Assembly: GCF_040834005.1 (NCBI RefSeq)
Contig: NZ_CP162129.1
Location: 3,496,001-3,560,000 of the forward strand
Origin: Paenibacillus sp. PL2-23
GTDB taxonomy: Bacteria; Bacillota; Bacilli; Paenibacillales; Paenibacillaceae
Direction of reading: 5' to 3'
DNA length: 64,000 bases
Shown: one piece after another, positions 51,605 to 61,470 of the stretch
Layout: the number at the start of each line of letters is the position of its first letter
How positions within the stretch are numbered: position 1 is the first letter of the stretch
Position numbers and translations under genes: made by a program
The notes under the pieces: model-generated
What the model was told of the DNA's origin: nothing
The model's input: the letters and a program-made list of their open reading frames with translations, nothing else
Databases searched by the model: none

Positions 51605-52748
51605 CGCGCAGCACCCCTTCCTTCCCGCCGTCTTCCGCGAGTCGCAGTCCCCTGGGACCGATATATCGCACTCTAGGACGGAACAATCGATTATGAGCAT
51701 GCTGCTCCATCACATGCGCACAAATACCGGCAGTGCGCGCTGCCAAAAATACCGGTGTAAACAACGCTGTCGGAATGCCTAGCAGATGGTAGACAGGCGC
51801 AGCGTAATAATCGAGGTTGGGATGAAGACCTTTTTCCTCGTGCATAATCGTCTCACCGGCGACGCACATGGACAGAAGGCGAGCATCTCCTCGCACCGCG
51901 CTTAGCTCCGTCAATGCTTCCTTCAGCAGGAGCGCTCGAGGATCGGGTTTCCTCATGTATACACGATGGCCAAAGCCCATGATCCGCTCCTTGGCCGCCA
52001 GCTTGCCCCGAATCAACGTCTCCATCCCGGCCTCCGTTCCCGCGCTCAGCAGCAGCTCCATCACCGCTTCATTAGCGCCTCCGTGCAATGTGCCCTTGAG
52101 GGAGGCAGCCGCTCCAGCCAATGCGCCGTACATATCAGATTGCGTAGAAGCAATCACTCTCGCCGCAAAGGTGGAGTTAGGCAGCTCGTGTTCGCTATAA
52201 GCAATAAGCGATTGGTCGAACAGACGCTCCTCAAGCTCGCTTGGCGTTCGACCCGTCATCATATACAAGAAGTTTGCGGCATACGACAATTCCGGGCGAG
52301 GAGCAAGCGGTTCAAGTCCATGTGCCATTCGATAGCCGCCAGCGCATAGTTGCGGCACCCTGGCTAGCAAGGCAATCGCCTTGCGCCGATTCCCCTCTTC
52401 TGTTCGGTCATCCAGGTCGGGATCAAACCCTGCAAGCGCGGATATGCCGGTTCGAAGAACATCCATCATGCTCGGCCGCTTGGGCAAGAAGGATAGAAGG
52501 TGGAGCACCTCCTTCTCCATACTGCTTGCTCCTCTAACCTGATCCATTAATGCCGCTCGCTCCCCAGCATCAGGCAGACTGCCGTCAAGCAGCAAGCCCG
52601 CTACATCCATAAAAACAGCCTTGCGGGCAAGCTCCATTAAATCGTAGCCTCGAAGCAGGATCAGTTCATTCCCTGTATCCAGATAGGAAATCGACGTTTC
52701 GCAGGCAATAACATTCTCCAATCCTGGCGAGTAACTTTCCATCGTCAT
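51594..52748 (-). CDS. mmgD: Citrate/2-methylcitrate synthase
   Basis: A 384-residue citrate synthase fold enzyme joining propionyl-CoA (or acetyl-CoA) to oxaloacetate. Catalytic residues appear in [16 protein letters not shown]...[26 protein letters not shown] (His) and [16 protein letters not shown] (Asp). Its place between mmgC and mmgE indicates 2-methylcitrate synthesis. GGAGG precedes ATG by six bases. Confidence 0.93.
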   Translation of the reverse strand: MTMESYSPGLENVIACETSISYLDTGNELILLRGYDLMELARKAVFMDVAGLLLDGSLPDAGERAALMDQVRGASSMEKEVLHLLSFLPKRPSMMDVLRTGISALAGFDPDLDDRTEEGNRRKAIALLARVPQLCAGGYRMAHGLEPLAPRPELSYAANFLYMMTGRTPSELEERLFDQSLIAYSEHELPNSTFAARVIASTQSDMYGALAGAAASLKGTLHGGANEAVMELLLSAGTEAGMETLIRGKLAAKERIMGFGHRVYMRKPDPRALLLKEALTELSAVRGDARLLSMCVAGETIMHEEKGLHPNLDYYAAPVYHLLGIPTALFTPVFLAARTAGICAHVMEQHAHNRLFRPRVRYIGPRGLRLAEDGGKEGVLRDGD

Positions 52749-52770
52749 TCTCCTCCTCCGCGCCCCGGCA

Positions 52771-53913
52771 TCAGGATTCCTTCAGTACATGCTTCGATAT
52801 GACAAGACGCTGAATTTCATTGGTGCCTTCATAGATTTGTGTCACCTTGGCGTCGCGGAATAATCTCTCGATTGGGTACTCTCGCATATATCCGTTGCCG
52901 CCATGAATTTGAACCGCTTCGGCAGCCGCATACATGGCTGTATCCGAGCAAAACCTCTTCGCCATCGACGCCTCCTTGGGACAACGCGCGCCTTGGCTGC
53001 GGAGCTCAGCCGCCTGATAGAGCAGCAGCCTCGCCGCTTCAATATTCGTCGCCATGTCAGCAAGCTTGAATGCTATGGCCTGGTGCTCCGCGATAGGCTT
53101 GCCGAACTGCCGGCGCTTCTTGGCATATTGGATGGAATAATCCAGCGCAGCCTCCGCTATCCCAAGCGCTTGGGCAGCGATGCCAATGCGCCCTCCCTCA
53201 AGATGATCCAGCGCGATTCGAAGCCCATCGCCCTCCGTCCCAAGCAGCTGGCTTGCCGGCACCTCTGCATCTATAAAGCTCAGCTCTGTCGTACTGGAGC
53301 CATGCAGTCCTAGCTTACGCTCGTTTTTACCGATGGAGAGGCCTTCAGTTCCCCTTTCAACAATAAAAGCGGACAAGCGCTTGGCTCCTCTGGCGGGATC
53401 CGTAACCGCAAACGTAAGGAACGTATCCGCATAGCTTCCGTTTGTAATAAAGCTTTTGGTGCCGTTCAGCACATAACGTCCATTCCTCTTCTCGGCGGTA
53501 GTCCGGATGCCTGAAGCATCGGAGCCAGCGCTTGGCTCCGTCAGGGCAAACGCCCCAATATACTGGCCTCCCGCCAGCTTAGGCAAATAACGCTGCTTCT
53601 GGACGTCGTCCCCGTAGCTTAGGATCGGCTGTGTCGCCACAGAGGCATGAACGGATAAAATAACGCCAACCGCCGCGCTGACCCGGGATATTTCGTGAAT
53701 GGCAATAATGGAGGACAGATAGTCGGCACCCGCGCCTCCCCACTGCTCAGGAATGGCAATACCCATAAGTCCCAGCTCACCCATCTTCCTCACGACGGCA
53801 AGCGGAAATTCATCATTCTCCTCCATAGCCGGAATAAGCGGAGTAATCTCCCGTCTGGCAAAATCCCTAACCATGTGGCGCAGCGCTTCCTGCTCCTCTG
53901 AAAAAGAGAACAT
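52771..53913 (-). CDS. mmgC: Acyl-CoA dehydrogenase
   Basis: A 380-residue FAD enzyme of beta-oxidation. Signature segments are FALTEPSAGSDASGIRT, GSYADTFLTFAVTD and the C-terminal RLFRDAKVTQIYEGTNEIQRLVI with the FAD-binding Glu. The start at 53913 (MFSFSEEQEALR) fits the family and follows AGAGGAG; the longer frame has a 47-codon non-homologous lead. Confidence 0.93.
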   Translation of the reverse strand: MFSFSEEQEALRHMVRDFARREITPLIPAMEENDEFPLAVVRKMGELGLMGIAIPEQWGGAGADYLSSIIAIHEISRVSAAVGVILSVHASVATQPILSYGDDVQKQRYLPKLAGGQYIGAFALTEPSAGSDASGIRTTAEKRNGRYVLNGTKSFITNGSYADTFLTFAVTDPARGAKRLSAFIVERGTEGLSIGKNERKLGLHGSSTTELSFIDAEVPASQLLGTEGDGLRIALDHLEGGRIGIAAQALGIAEAALDYSIQYAKKRRQFGKPIAEHQAIAFKLADMATNIEAARLLLYQAAELRSQGARCPKEASMAKRFCSDTAMYAAAEAVQIHGGNGYMREYPIERLFRDAKVTQIYEGTNEIQRLVISKHVLKES

Positions 53914-53935
53914 GGCGCATCCACTCCTCTGCGGG

Positions 53936-54787
53936 TTATTCGTAGCTGTAAAATCCGCGTCCCGTCTTGCGTCCCAGCCAGCCTGCCCGAACGTATTGCC
54001 GCAGCAGCGGACAAGGGCGATATTTGGAATCGCCAAATTCCTGGTGAAGCACATTCAATATGGATAAGCAGGTGTCCAGACCGATTAGATCCGCCAGCTT
54101 AAGCGGTCCCATCGGGTGCCTCATACCCAGCGTCATGATGCTGTCAATGGCTTCGCGCGAGGCGACGCCTTCATACAAGCAGAACACGGCTTCGTTAATC
54201 ATAGGCATCAGCACCCGATTGGAGACGAAGCCTGGGAAATCGCGTGCTACAATCGGACTTTTCTGGAGGCGCTCAGCCAAGCTCACAATAAGCGCGGTTG
54301 TCTCTTCCGAGGTAGCGAGTCCCGGAATAACCTCCACCAGAGGCATAACGGCAACGGGATTCATAAAATGCATGCCGATTACACGCTCAGGGCGCTTGGT
54401 TGCACCGGCCAGCCGCGTAATGGACAACGAGGATGTATTACTGGCGAGCACCGCGGTTTCGGCACAAATCGCATCCAGCCTGCGGAACAGCTCTGCTTTC
54501 ACCCCCGCATCCTCGCTGACGGCTTCAATGACAAGCTCCGAGCCCGCCGCGTCTCCAAGCACAGCAGTCGGTGTAATGCGGTCGAGAATGGCCTGCGCTT
54601 CCTCCCGGCTTCTATAGCCCTTCTCCGCCTCTCGCCCCAGCGTCGCACGAATCTGCTCCATGCCGCGTACAGCGCGGGCGTATTCGATATCATGCAGCAT
54701 CACCTGCAAGCCTGCAGCCGCTGCCGCCTGGGCAATACCGCCGCCCATCTGTCCGGCTCCAACAACCATTATTCGATTGATATTCAC
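53936..54787 (-). CDS. mmgB: 3-hydroxybutyryl-CoA dehydrogenase
   Basis: A 283-residue NAD-dependent dehydrogenase acting in the third step of beta-oxidation. The Rossmann loop VVGAGQMGGGIAQ begins at residue 8; the catalytic His is in GMHFMNPVAVMPLVEV. It starts with GTG after GGGGAGG and overlaps the mmgA stop by four bases. Confidence 0.93.
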   Translation of the reverse strand: MNINRIMVVGAGQMGGGIAQAAAAAGLQVMLHDIEYARAVRGMEQIRATLGREAEKGYRSREEAQAILDRITPTAVLGDAAGSELVIEAVSEDAGVKAELFRRLDAICAETAVLASNTSSLSITRLAGATKRPERVIGMHFMNPVAVMPLVEVIPGLATSEETTALIVSLAERLQKSPIVARDFPGFVSNRVLMPMINEAVFCLYEGVASREAIDSIMTLGMRHPMGPLKLADLIGLDTCLSILNVLHQEFGDSKYRPCPLLRQYVRAGWLGRKTGRGFYSYE

Positions 54788-55989
54788 GCATCATTCCTCC
54801 CCGTACCCTCAACCTTGATCAGCATGGCGTCGCCTTGACCGGTGCCGCTGCAGATGGCGGCAATCCCAAGACCTCCCCCTCTTCTTCTAAGCTCATAGAT
54901 GAGCGAAATAATGATTCGGGCTCCACTTGCCCCAATAGGATGGCCAAGCGCAATCGCTCCGCCGTTGACGTTCACCTGCTCGGCATTCCAACCGACCAGC
55001 TTGCCGCTGGTGAGTACAACTGCAGCAAATGCTTCATTAACCTCGATCAAGGTGATATCCTTGATGGAATAACCTGTTGCTGACAGCAGCTTGCGTATCG
55101 CATGACCGGGAGCCTCGGCGATTCGAGAGGGCTCCAGCGCAGCCTCGGCATGCCCCGCAATTGTCGCTAATGGGCGAATGCCCCTTGCGCGAGCCTCCCG
55201 CTCCGCCATTAGCACAAGTGCTGCCGCGCCGTCATTCACTCCCGGCGCGTTGCCGGCGGTCACCGTTCCATGAGCGCTGAACAGCGGAGAAAGGCCCGCC
55301 ATTGCGGCAATATTGGCGTCTTTGCGAGGCATTTCATCCGTTGCGACAATGGTATCACCGCCACTGCGTCCAGTGAGCCGGACGGGAACCGTCTCTTCCG
55401 CCAGCTTGCCGCCCTCTATCGCCTTCACCGCACGCAGATGGCTTCGCAACGCCCACTCATCCTGCTCCTGGCGCGTAATGCCCCATTCAGCGGCAGCTTG
55501 ATCGCCGTACACTCCCATGTGGACGGAGCCAAACGGACATGTCAGCCCATCATGCAGCATCAGATCCAGCGCGGTGCCATGCCCCATCCGATTGCCCCAG
55601 CGGCAGCTCTTCAGCGCAAATGGCGCACCAGACATACTTTCCATGCCTCCTGCGACGATAACGCTTCCATCACCGGACCGAATGGCCTGATCAGCCATCG
55701 TAACGGCTCGCATTCCCGAAGCGCATACCTTGTTGACCGTCTCCGACGCCGCGCCCCACGGCAGACCAGCCTCCAGGGCAGCCTGCCTCGCAGGCACCTG
55801 TCCCGCTCCTCCTTGCAGCACCATCCCCATAATCGATTTCTCAATGTCCGAGGGCTGCAGGCCTGCCCGCTGCACGGCTTCCTTTATAGCCAAGCCTCCG
55901 AGCCTAACAGCCGGCACCTCCCTGAACGCGCCCCCGAGCTTTCCAAAAGGAGTTCTCGCTGCGCCTACAATAACCGCACGCTCCGCCAT
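54784..55989 (-). CDS. mmgA: Acetyl-CoA acetyltransferase (thiolase)
   Basis: First gene of the mmg operon, a 401-residue thiolase that cleaves or forms acetoacetyl-CoA. The nucleophilic Cys is in VNKVCASGMRAV, with GHPIGASGARI and the second Cys in AAICSGTGQGDA. ATG 55989 is preferred over GTG 55998 as AAAGGAG lies eight bases upstream. In B. subtilis the operon is transcribed by sigma-E in the mother cell; I could not confirm that promoter here. Confidence 0.94.
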   Translation of the reverse strand: MAERAVIVGAARTPFGKLGGAFREVPAVRLGGLAIKEAVQRAGLQPSDIEKSIMGMVLQGGAGQVPARQAALEAGLPWGAASETVNKVCASGMRAVTMADQAIRSGDGSVIVAGGMESMSGAPFALKSCRWGNRMGHGTALDLMLHDGLTCPFGSVHMGVYGDQAAAEWGITRQEQDEWALRSHLRAVKAIEGGKLAEETVPVRLTGRSGGDTIVATDEMPRKDANIAAMAGLSPLFSAHGTVTAGNAPGVNDGAAALVLMAEREARARGIRPLATIAGHAEAALEPSRIAEAPGHAIRKLLSATGYSIKDITLIEVNEAFAAVVLTSGKLVGWNAEQVNVNGGAIALGHPIGASGARIIISLIYELRRRGGGLGIAAICSGTGQGDAMLIKVEGTGRNDA

Positions 55990-56062
55990 CCCACCCACTC
56001 CTTTAGATTCGGCCTATTGTATCTTATGCGGCGAGAGGCGCTTCTCAGAAATTGAGCGGAAT

Positions 56063-56094
56063 AAAAAAAAGCACTCCCCGATCGGGAATGCTTT
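56063..56094 (-). terminator. Rho-independent terminator of uxaB-uxaA-esterase operon
   Basis: AAAGCATTCCC and GGGGAGTGCTTT form an eleven-base-pair stem (with one G-T pair) around GAT, followed on the minus strand by a run of eight T. It lies between the esterase stop (56144) and mmgA. Confidence 0.9.
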
Positions 56095-56143
56095 CCGCAA
56101 CTATACTAAATATGCAATGAAAGGTTATACGCAGCAGCTCTCG

Positions 56144-57178
56144 CTACTGGGAAGCTTGGCTTAAGGTGGACTTGAGCCAATCGTAAGCCATTCGACCGTT
56201 CACTTCATGGCCGCCCGGGACTATATCTACGCCCAGCTTGTCTGGCGCGCCATAAGCCGCGTAGATTTCTTCAATGCAGGAGGCCGCCTGACGAAACCCG
56301 TGTACGGGGAACAGCCGGTCGCCTTGCCCGCTTTCCAGGAACAAGGGACGGGGCGCGATCAAGCCGATCAGCTCGGGAAGCTCCGCATGGCGCAGCAGGC
56401 CGGGCGTGTAGTTATCCACACAATGCCTCATGGCTAGAATGCTGTCCTTGAACGTATTGGTGAAGCCGCTCAATACGACGGCGCGAATACGTTCATCCAA
56501 TGCAGCGGCGGCGTGCGCAATAAGCGCGCCTCCCGAGAAGCCCATAGCACCGATTTGATCGTCCTCGACCTCGGGCCTTCCCTGCAAATAAGACAGCGCA
56601 GTCCATGCCTCGGCAACGCGCAAACCCGTTAACGTCTTGCCCAGCATCATAAGATGTGTAGACAGGGTATAACAGGAGTTTGGAGCATTCCCATCCTGCT
56701 CCAGGTCGGAGCGCAGCCTCCGTTCGCCGTAGCCCATGACATCCGGCGCGATGACAACTAATCCACGCTTCACCAATTGAATGGCGAAATGCGCGTGGCA
56801 GCCGGGAGAGCCTTCATCCGTTGCACCGTCAGGCTTCAAGCCGACAATCTCGCGACTGCCGTAGCCATGACCGTGCAAGGCCAGCGTCCCCGGCAATGGC
56901 CCCGAAGCGCCATTCGGAATGAGCACATACGCGGGGAAGGTGAGTCCGGGAGTGGCCGATAATTCAACCCGCTCCCGTACATAGCCGTCGCATTCTACAC
57001 GTTCCAGCAAGCGAGGAGTGTGATCGGAATTCGGCTTGAATTGGCCAATCAGGCCTCTAAGCGTATCCCTCAGCCTGGCCTGTCTCTCTTCAAGCGTCTC
57101 AGCCGCACTCTTGTCAGCATGCCGATCGACCGCCTGCCGATAAAGCCCCTCCAGCCATTCGTCGCCACTCCATGTCAC
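56144..57178 (-). CDS. Alpha/beta hydrolase, acetyl-xylan esterase-like
   Basis: A 344-residue alpha/beta hydrolase of the Abhydrolase_7/dienelactone-acetyl esterase group. The nucleophile elbow is GAMGFSGGALIA, the oxyanion text TLALHGHGYGSRE, the acidic residue lies in ESGQGDRLFPVHG and the His in VPGGHEVNGRMAYDW. It is the third gene of the uxaB-uxaA transcript, so its substrate is probably an acylated pectic or hemicellulosic oligosaccharide (inference). The start is GTG after GGGGAGG. It has no signal peptide, so it acts inside the cell. Confidence 0.82.
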   Translation of the reverse strand: MTWSGDEWLEGLYRQAVDRHADKSAAETLEERQARLRDTLRGLIGQFKPNSDHTPRLLERVECDGYVRERVELSATPGLTFPAYVLIPNGASGPLPGTLALHGHGYGSREIVGLKPDGATDEGSPGCHAHFAIQLVKRGLVVIAPDVMGYGERRLRSDLEQDGNAPNSCYTLSTHLMMLGKTLTGLRVAEAWTALSYLQGRPEVEDDQIGAMGFSGGALIAHAAAALDERIRAVVLSGFTNTFKDSILAMRHCVDNYTPGLLRHAELPELIGLIAPRPLFLESGQGDRLFPVHGFRQAASCIEEIYAAYGAPDKLGVDIVPGGHEVNGRMAYDWLKSTLSQASQ

Positions 57179-57200
57179 CCGCGTCCAGCCTCCCCGAATG

Positions 57201-58712
57201 CTATAATATAACGCCGTCCTTAAAGATTGCGATTTCCCGGAAGCCGTTCCGCTCGCTATGCGTCCGGGTTTCTCCTGACGCGAGAGCGATGAGATACTCC
57301 CACATCTCGTCTGCCAGCATGGGCATTGTCACACCTTCCAGCAGCTTGCCTGCGTTGAAGTCAATCCAATTCTTCTTGCGCTCCGCAAGCTCGGAATTCG
57401 TCGCGACCTTTACCGTCGGGACCGCGCCGCCAAACGGCGTACCGCGTCCCGTTGTAAAAAAGACGACATGCGCGCCGGCTGCAGATAATGCCGTCACCGA
57501 TACCATATCGTTGCCTGGCGCCTCCAGCAGGTTCAGCCCCGCGCGGCTCACTCTCCCGCCATAACCGACAACGTCTCTTACGATGGCATGGCCGCCTTTC
57601 TGCGTGCAGCCAAGCGACTTCTCCTCCAGCGTCGTAATCCCGCCGTCCTTGTTGCCTGGGGATGGATTTTCATAAATATTTTGCCCATGACGGATAAAAT
57701 ATTGCTTGAAATCATTAATCAGCGTGACAATATCGCCAAACACTCCTTCATCCTGCGCGCGATTCATCAGAATCGTCTCTGCGCCGAACATTTCCGGCAC
57801 CTCCGTCAGAATCGCGGTTCCGCCAGCCGCAATTAACCGGTCCGACAACACGCCTACCAGCGGGTTGGCCGTAATGCCGGACAGACCATCGGAGCCTCCG
57901 CACTTCAGCCCAATCTTCAGCTTGGAGACCGGCACCGGCTCTCGCTGGAATGCTCCTGCATATTCCGCAAGCTCCTCCAGTAGCAGCAGACCCTTGTCCA
58001 GCTCGTCTTCTTCCTCTTGCACACGCATAAATTTCACGCGGCGCTCATCGTAATCGCCAATCGCTCCCTTGAAGAGATCGATTCCGTTGTTCTCGCAGCC
58101 GAGTCCGACAACGAGTACGCCGCCGGCGTTAGGATGATGCACAAGCGACGCAAGCAGCTTCTGCGTATAGGTCAGGTCATCGCCAAGCTGGGAGCAGCCG
58201 AAGGGATGGGCGAAGTGATGAACGCCTCCATCCAGCATGGAGCCGAACTGCGCTTCGCCTTGCTTAGCCAGCAGCTCGCACATTTTGTTAATGCAGCCGA
58301 CGGTATTGATAATCCAAATCTCATTGCGAATGCCCACCGATCCATCCGGACGAACGTAGCCCTGAAATGTAGGAACGGCGGCCATATCCGAAGGGCTGGC
58401 CTCGTTAAATGAAGCGCTGCTGGCAGGCTCGTACCGATAATCCAGAATGTCGCCGAGGCCAGTCTCCAAATTATGTGTATGCACCCACTCGCCAGGCTGC
58501 AGATCCGCTTTGGCTTTACCGATGGAATAGCCGAATTTGAATACATCCTGTCCCTTTGGAACCGGCGCTGTCGCAATTTTATGCCCTTTGGGCACATTCG
58601 CGTTCAACGTCAGTCTGCTGCCGTCCTCCAGCTCCACCAGCTCGCCTGCGGCATAGGGCCTTAACGCTACAATGACCTGATCTCGCTCCGACAGTCTAAT
58701 CCAATCGCTCAT
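57201..58712 (-). CDS. uxaA: Altronate dehydratase
   Basis: A 503-residue enzyme of galacturonate breakdown that converts D-altronate to 2-keto-3-deoxygluconate. An N-terminal SAF domain (to about residue 95) precedes the GD_AH_C catalytic domain, with QPGEWVHTHNLE-type text and GLGCENNGID plus GLKCGGSDGLSGITANP. It overlaps uxaB by four bases and is followed by the esterase 22 bases on. Confidence 0.94.
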   Translation of the reverse strand: MSDWIRLSERDQVIVALRPYAAGELVELEDGSRLTLNANVPKGHKIATAPVPKGQDVFKFGYSIGKAKADLQPGEWVHTHNLETGLGDILDYRYEPASSASFNEASPSDMAAVPTFQGYVRPDGSVGIRNEIWIINTVGCINKMCELLAKQGEAQFGSMLDGGVHHFAHPFGCSQLGDDLTYTQKLLASLVHHPNAGGVLVVGLGCENNGIDLFKGAIGDYDERRVKFMRVQEEEDELDKGLLLLEELAEYAGAFQREPVPVSKLKIGLKCGGSDGLSGITANPLVGVLSDRLIAAGGTAILTEVPEMFGAETILMNRAQDEGVFGDIVTLINDFKQYFIRHGQNIYENPSPGNKDGGITTLEEKSLGCTQKGGHAIVRDVVGYGGRVSRAGLNLLEAPGNDMVSVTALSAAGAHVVFFTTGRGTPFGGAVPTVKVATNSELAERKKNWIDFNAGKLLEGVTMPMLADEMWEYLIALASGETRTHSERNGFREIAIFKDGVIL

Positions 58713-60190
58713 CGATATACGCCCCCCTCAAGCTCCGATAATTGCTTCGCTACCGCTTCCGTCAAATTGCTCCAAGAGGTGAGGTCCTCGCCCCACAGCT
58801 CCTTCTCCGCGAGCAACGCACTTGCCACGGCTGCCGAGTCGGCTTTGTCTGCAAGCGCCTTCTCCCAGATACTGGCTAACAGAGCCGCCTTTGACTCATC
58901 GTCCCGCACCGTATAGGCGACACCGTCGAGTGTCCGTCCCGTAAACGAGCCGTCTTCTTCCCTCGTCGTTTGGTAATACCGTAGAAGTCCCGCAAAGCCG
59001 AGAGCCAGCGACTCCGGTATCGCCTCGCCCCTCTCCGCGTAATACGCGATTGTCGGCAGTAGCCTTACCTTGAACTTGCTCAGCGCGTTCATGGCGATAT
59101 CCGCAAGCCGATGGCGAATATGTGGATTGGCGAATCGCTCGAACACATCAGAAGCATAAGCGCGAAGCTCCTCTTCCGGATACGGCAGGGTCGGCACAAT
59201 ATGCTTCTCAACGGCACTTCTTGCCTGAGCGCCAAGCTGACGATGCTCCAGGATATCTCCGACATGCTGAACGCCATTCACAAGGCCAAGCGTCGCCATC
59301 CAGGTATGGGCGCCGTTCAATATACGTACCTTGCGCTGCTGGAAAGGCTTCAGATCATCTGTCCAATATACGTTCAAGCCAGCCTTCCTAAGCGGCAGCA
59401 GCTTCTCCAGCTCCTCATCCGCTTCAATCGCCCACAGATGGTATGGCTCAGCGGTGCATAGCAGCCCGTCCCGGTAGCCCCATTCCGCGAACCAGGCCTC
59501 CGCCTGCTCCTCAGCCGGATAGCCAGTTACAATTCGGTCGACCAGTGAATTCAGAAAGCGGTTATGGCCAGTCACCCAGCCCTTAAACGCTTCAGAGAAG
59601 CCCCAATCGTCAGCATAACGAAGCACCGCGTCACGAAGCGAGTCGCCATTTCTCTCCAGCAGCTCGCAGGGCAGGAATACAAGTCCCTTGTCCGTTGCGC
59701 CCTGGAAGGCTTCAAACCGAAGATGAAGCAAATAAGCAACCTTGCCAGGGAAAGAGAGGATGGCCCCTTCGCCAAGCTCCTCCGGCCGGTACACGAGGCC
59801 CGCTTCTGTTGTGTTGGAGATGACAACTTGAAGCTCGGGACTGACCGCCAGGCCTTTGAAGCGCTCCCAATCGGAATAGGGATCGAATACCTCGGAGAAT
59901 ACATCAATCACTTCCTTGCGGGAGACGGGTGCTCCGTTCTCAATGCCTTGCGTGACCAGCGTATACAAGCCGTCCTGGGAAGCCAGCTTTTCTATTTTGG
60001 CGCGGCCAGCAGGTCGCGGCTGCGTGATAGCGATTCCACCCTCGTATAATCCTTTTTCGCGGCATACATGTATCATCCAATCCGCAAAGCCGCGTAAAAA
60101 ATTGCCTTCACCGATTTGCAGAATGGTAACGGGTGCAGTTTGATTTTTACTTTTATCCGTGAGTTGCAAGCTTTGATTCAAGGTCAACAT
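58709..60190 (-). CDS. uxaB: Tagaturonate reductase
   Basis: A 493-residue member of the mannitol dehydrogenase superfamily reducing D-tagaturonate to D-altronate with NADH. The cofactor loop is ILQIGEGNFLRGFADWMI; conserved text includes VISNTTEAGL and KVRILNGAHTWMATLGL. It is the first gene of the uxaB-uxaA-esterase operon and divergent from the AraC regulator at 60325. AAAGGAG lies ten bases upstream. No uxaC or kdgK/kdgA is in the window. Confidence 0.94.
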   Translation of the reverse strand: MLTLNQSLQLTDKSKNQTAPVTILQIGEGNFLRGFADWMIHVCREKGLYEGGIAITQPRPAGRAKIEKLASQDGLYTLVTQGIENGAPVSRKEVIDVFSEVFDPYSDWERFKGLAVSPELQVVISNTTEAGLVYRPEELGEGAILSFPGKVAYLLHLRFEAFQGATDKGLVFLPCELLERNGDSLRDAVLRYADDWGFSEAFKGWVTGHNRFLNSLVDRIVTGYPAEEQAEAWFAEWGYRDGLLCTAEPYHLWAIEADEELEKLLPLRKAGLNVYWTDDLKPFQQRKVRILNGAHTWMATLGLVNGVQHVGDILEHRQLGAQARSAVEKHIVPTLPYPEEELRAYASDVFERFANPHIRHRLADIAMNALSKFKVRLLPTIAYYAERGEAIPESLALGFAGLLRYYQTTREEDGSFTGRTLDGVAYTVRDDESKAALLASIWEKALADKADSAAVASALLAEKELWGEDLTSWSNLTEAVAKQLSELEGGVYR

Positions 60191-60324
60191 CGCTGCACGG
60201 CTCCTTTGTTATGAAGTATATCTCCATTGTAAAGGATCAACATATATAATCATATTGCCTCATATTGCAGAAACATACTGAATTTTGATATTCTAAGCCT
60301 ATCGAGCAACGAAAGGAGGCCGCT

Positions 60325-61194
60325 ATGATGAAAGCGTCCCCACATCGCAAGCCCTTCCCGGGAGATGCACCCATTCCGTTATCGCTTAACTATATGCTGA
60401 CCAAGCATCCGGAGCGGGAGCTGCCGGATCATCTTCACGATCATTTTGAGCTCGTATACGTGCATGAGGGCAGTGGGAAATTTTTTATCGATAGAGCCTT
60501 ATACGATAAGCTTCCCGGTGATTTGTTCCTCATACCCGGCAACACCATTCACCAGGCTTTCCCCGACGCCGACCGTCCGATCGTATCCACGGCCGTATTC
60601 TTCGCTCCGGCGCTCGTCGCGGCGGACGTGTTCGACGATCGATATTCCTTGCTGCAATGCTTCGATATCGCTCGCAAGCGCAAGAGCTATCGTCTTGCTC
60701 TGCCGGAGACCGTGCTTCCCAAGCTACTTTCGTCGCTGAGCCGCATTCATGATGAAATGACGAATAAGCCGCCCGGCTATTGTACCGCCGGACGGCTTGC
60801 GCTGTGCGATATGCTGCTGGAGCTGAACCGCAGTCTCATATGGCCGGCCGAACAGACCGTACCGGATGATCGCGGCGGACCCGACTGGCTGCTAGAGGCG
60901 CTGCGCTTCATCGACGACAACCTGCGAGGCTCCGTCGGATTATCTGAGCTCGCCAGCCTTGCTGCGGTATCGCCTCCACACTTCTCCCGCGTCTTCAAAT
61001 CGTGGACGGGCATGAACGTCACGGACTACGTGAACGCCAAGCGGGTGATTCGCGCGAAGGAGCTGCTTCTTCATACCGATTATGGCATTCACGTCATCGC
61101 CGAGGAATGCGGCTTCGACAGCCTCCCGCATTTCCACCGTGTCTTCCGCTCGCTTGCCGGCGTTACGCCAGGACAGTTCCGCAAGCAGCGTTAA
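60325..61194 (+). CDS. AraC family transcriptional regulator
   Basis: A 289-residue AraC-type regulator with an N-terminal cupin domain (HLHDHFELVYVHEGSGKFFI, GDLFLIPGNTIHQA) and the double HTH at LSELASLAAVSPPHFSRVFKS and IHVIAEECGFDSLPHFHRVF. It lies in divergent orientation to uxaB and very likely controls that operon in response to a uronate (inference). AAAGGAGG lies five bases before ATG 60325. Its last bases overlap the convergent DUF6171 gene by four. Confidence 0.9.
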   Translation: MMKASPHRKPFPGDAPIPLSLNYMLTKHPERELPDHLHDHFELVYVHEGSGKFFIDRALYDKLPGDLFLIPGNTIHQAFPDADRPIVSTAVFFAPALVAADVFDDRYSLLQCFDIARKRKSYRLALPETVLPKLLSSLSRIHDEMTNKPPGYCTAGRLALCDMLLELNRSLIWPAEQTVPDDRGGPDWLLEALRFIDDNLRGSVGLSELASLAAVSPPHFSRVFKSWTGMNVTDYVNAKRVIRAKELLLHTDYGIHVIAEECGFDSLPHFHRVFRSLAGVTPGQFRKQR

Positions 61195-61466
61195 TGGTGG
61201 ATTCGCTGCTTGGGCCATTGCGAGCCGCCCGGCCTGGGGCACTCCCTGTCCGCAAGCTTCGCCCGCACTTCAACGAAGCAGCCGCAGTGGCCGCAGGTGC
61301 TGCCGTACTGCAGAGAAGGACAATTGCGGCATGCTTCAAGTCGCTCTCTATACACATCATCCGCGGCGCAATGGAAGCCTTGAAGCTCCAGCCTGCTTAC
61401 CATCCGGTGGATCAGCTCCTGGGACACGTTCACATCGGCCGAGCAGCCTTTGCAGTCCGATCTCAT
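61191..61466 (-). CDS. DUF6171-type cysteine-rich small protein
   Basis: A 91-residue protein with Cys pairs CKGC, CRNC and CGHCGC, ending CP-RPGGSQWP, the pattern of the small DUF6171 family. The ligand spacing suggests a zinc-ribbon or rubredoxin-like site. Function is unknown. It starts five bases after the GH51 stop codon and is probably co-transcribed with it. It converges on the AraC gene. Confidence 0.75.
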   Translation of the reverse strand: MRSDCKGCSADVNVSQELIHRMVSRLELQGFHCAADDVYRERLEACRNCPSLQYGSTCGHCGCFVEVRAKLADRECPRPGGSQWPKQRIHH

Positions 61467-61470
61467 CGGC

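Noticed and set aside
55990..56062. Sigma-E promoter for the mmg operon
   Set aside because: A GATACAAT -10-like octamer exists at 56016-56023 but no acceptable -35 element 13-15 bases upstream.
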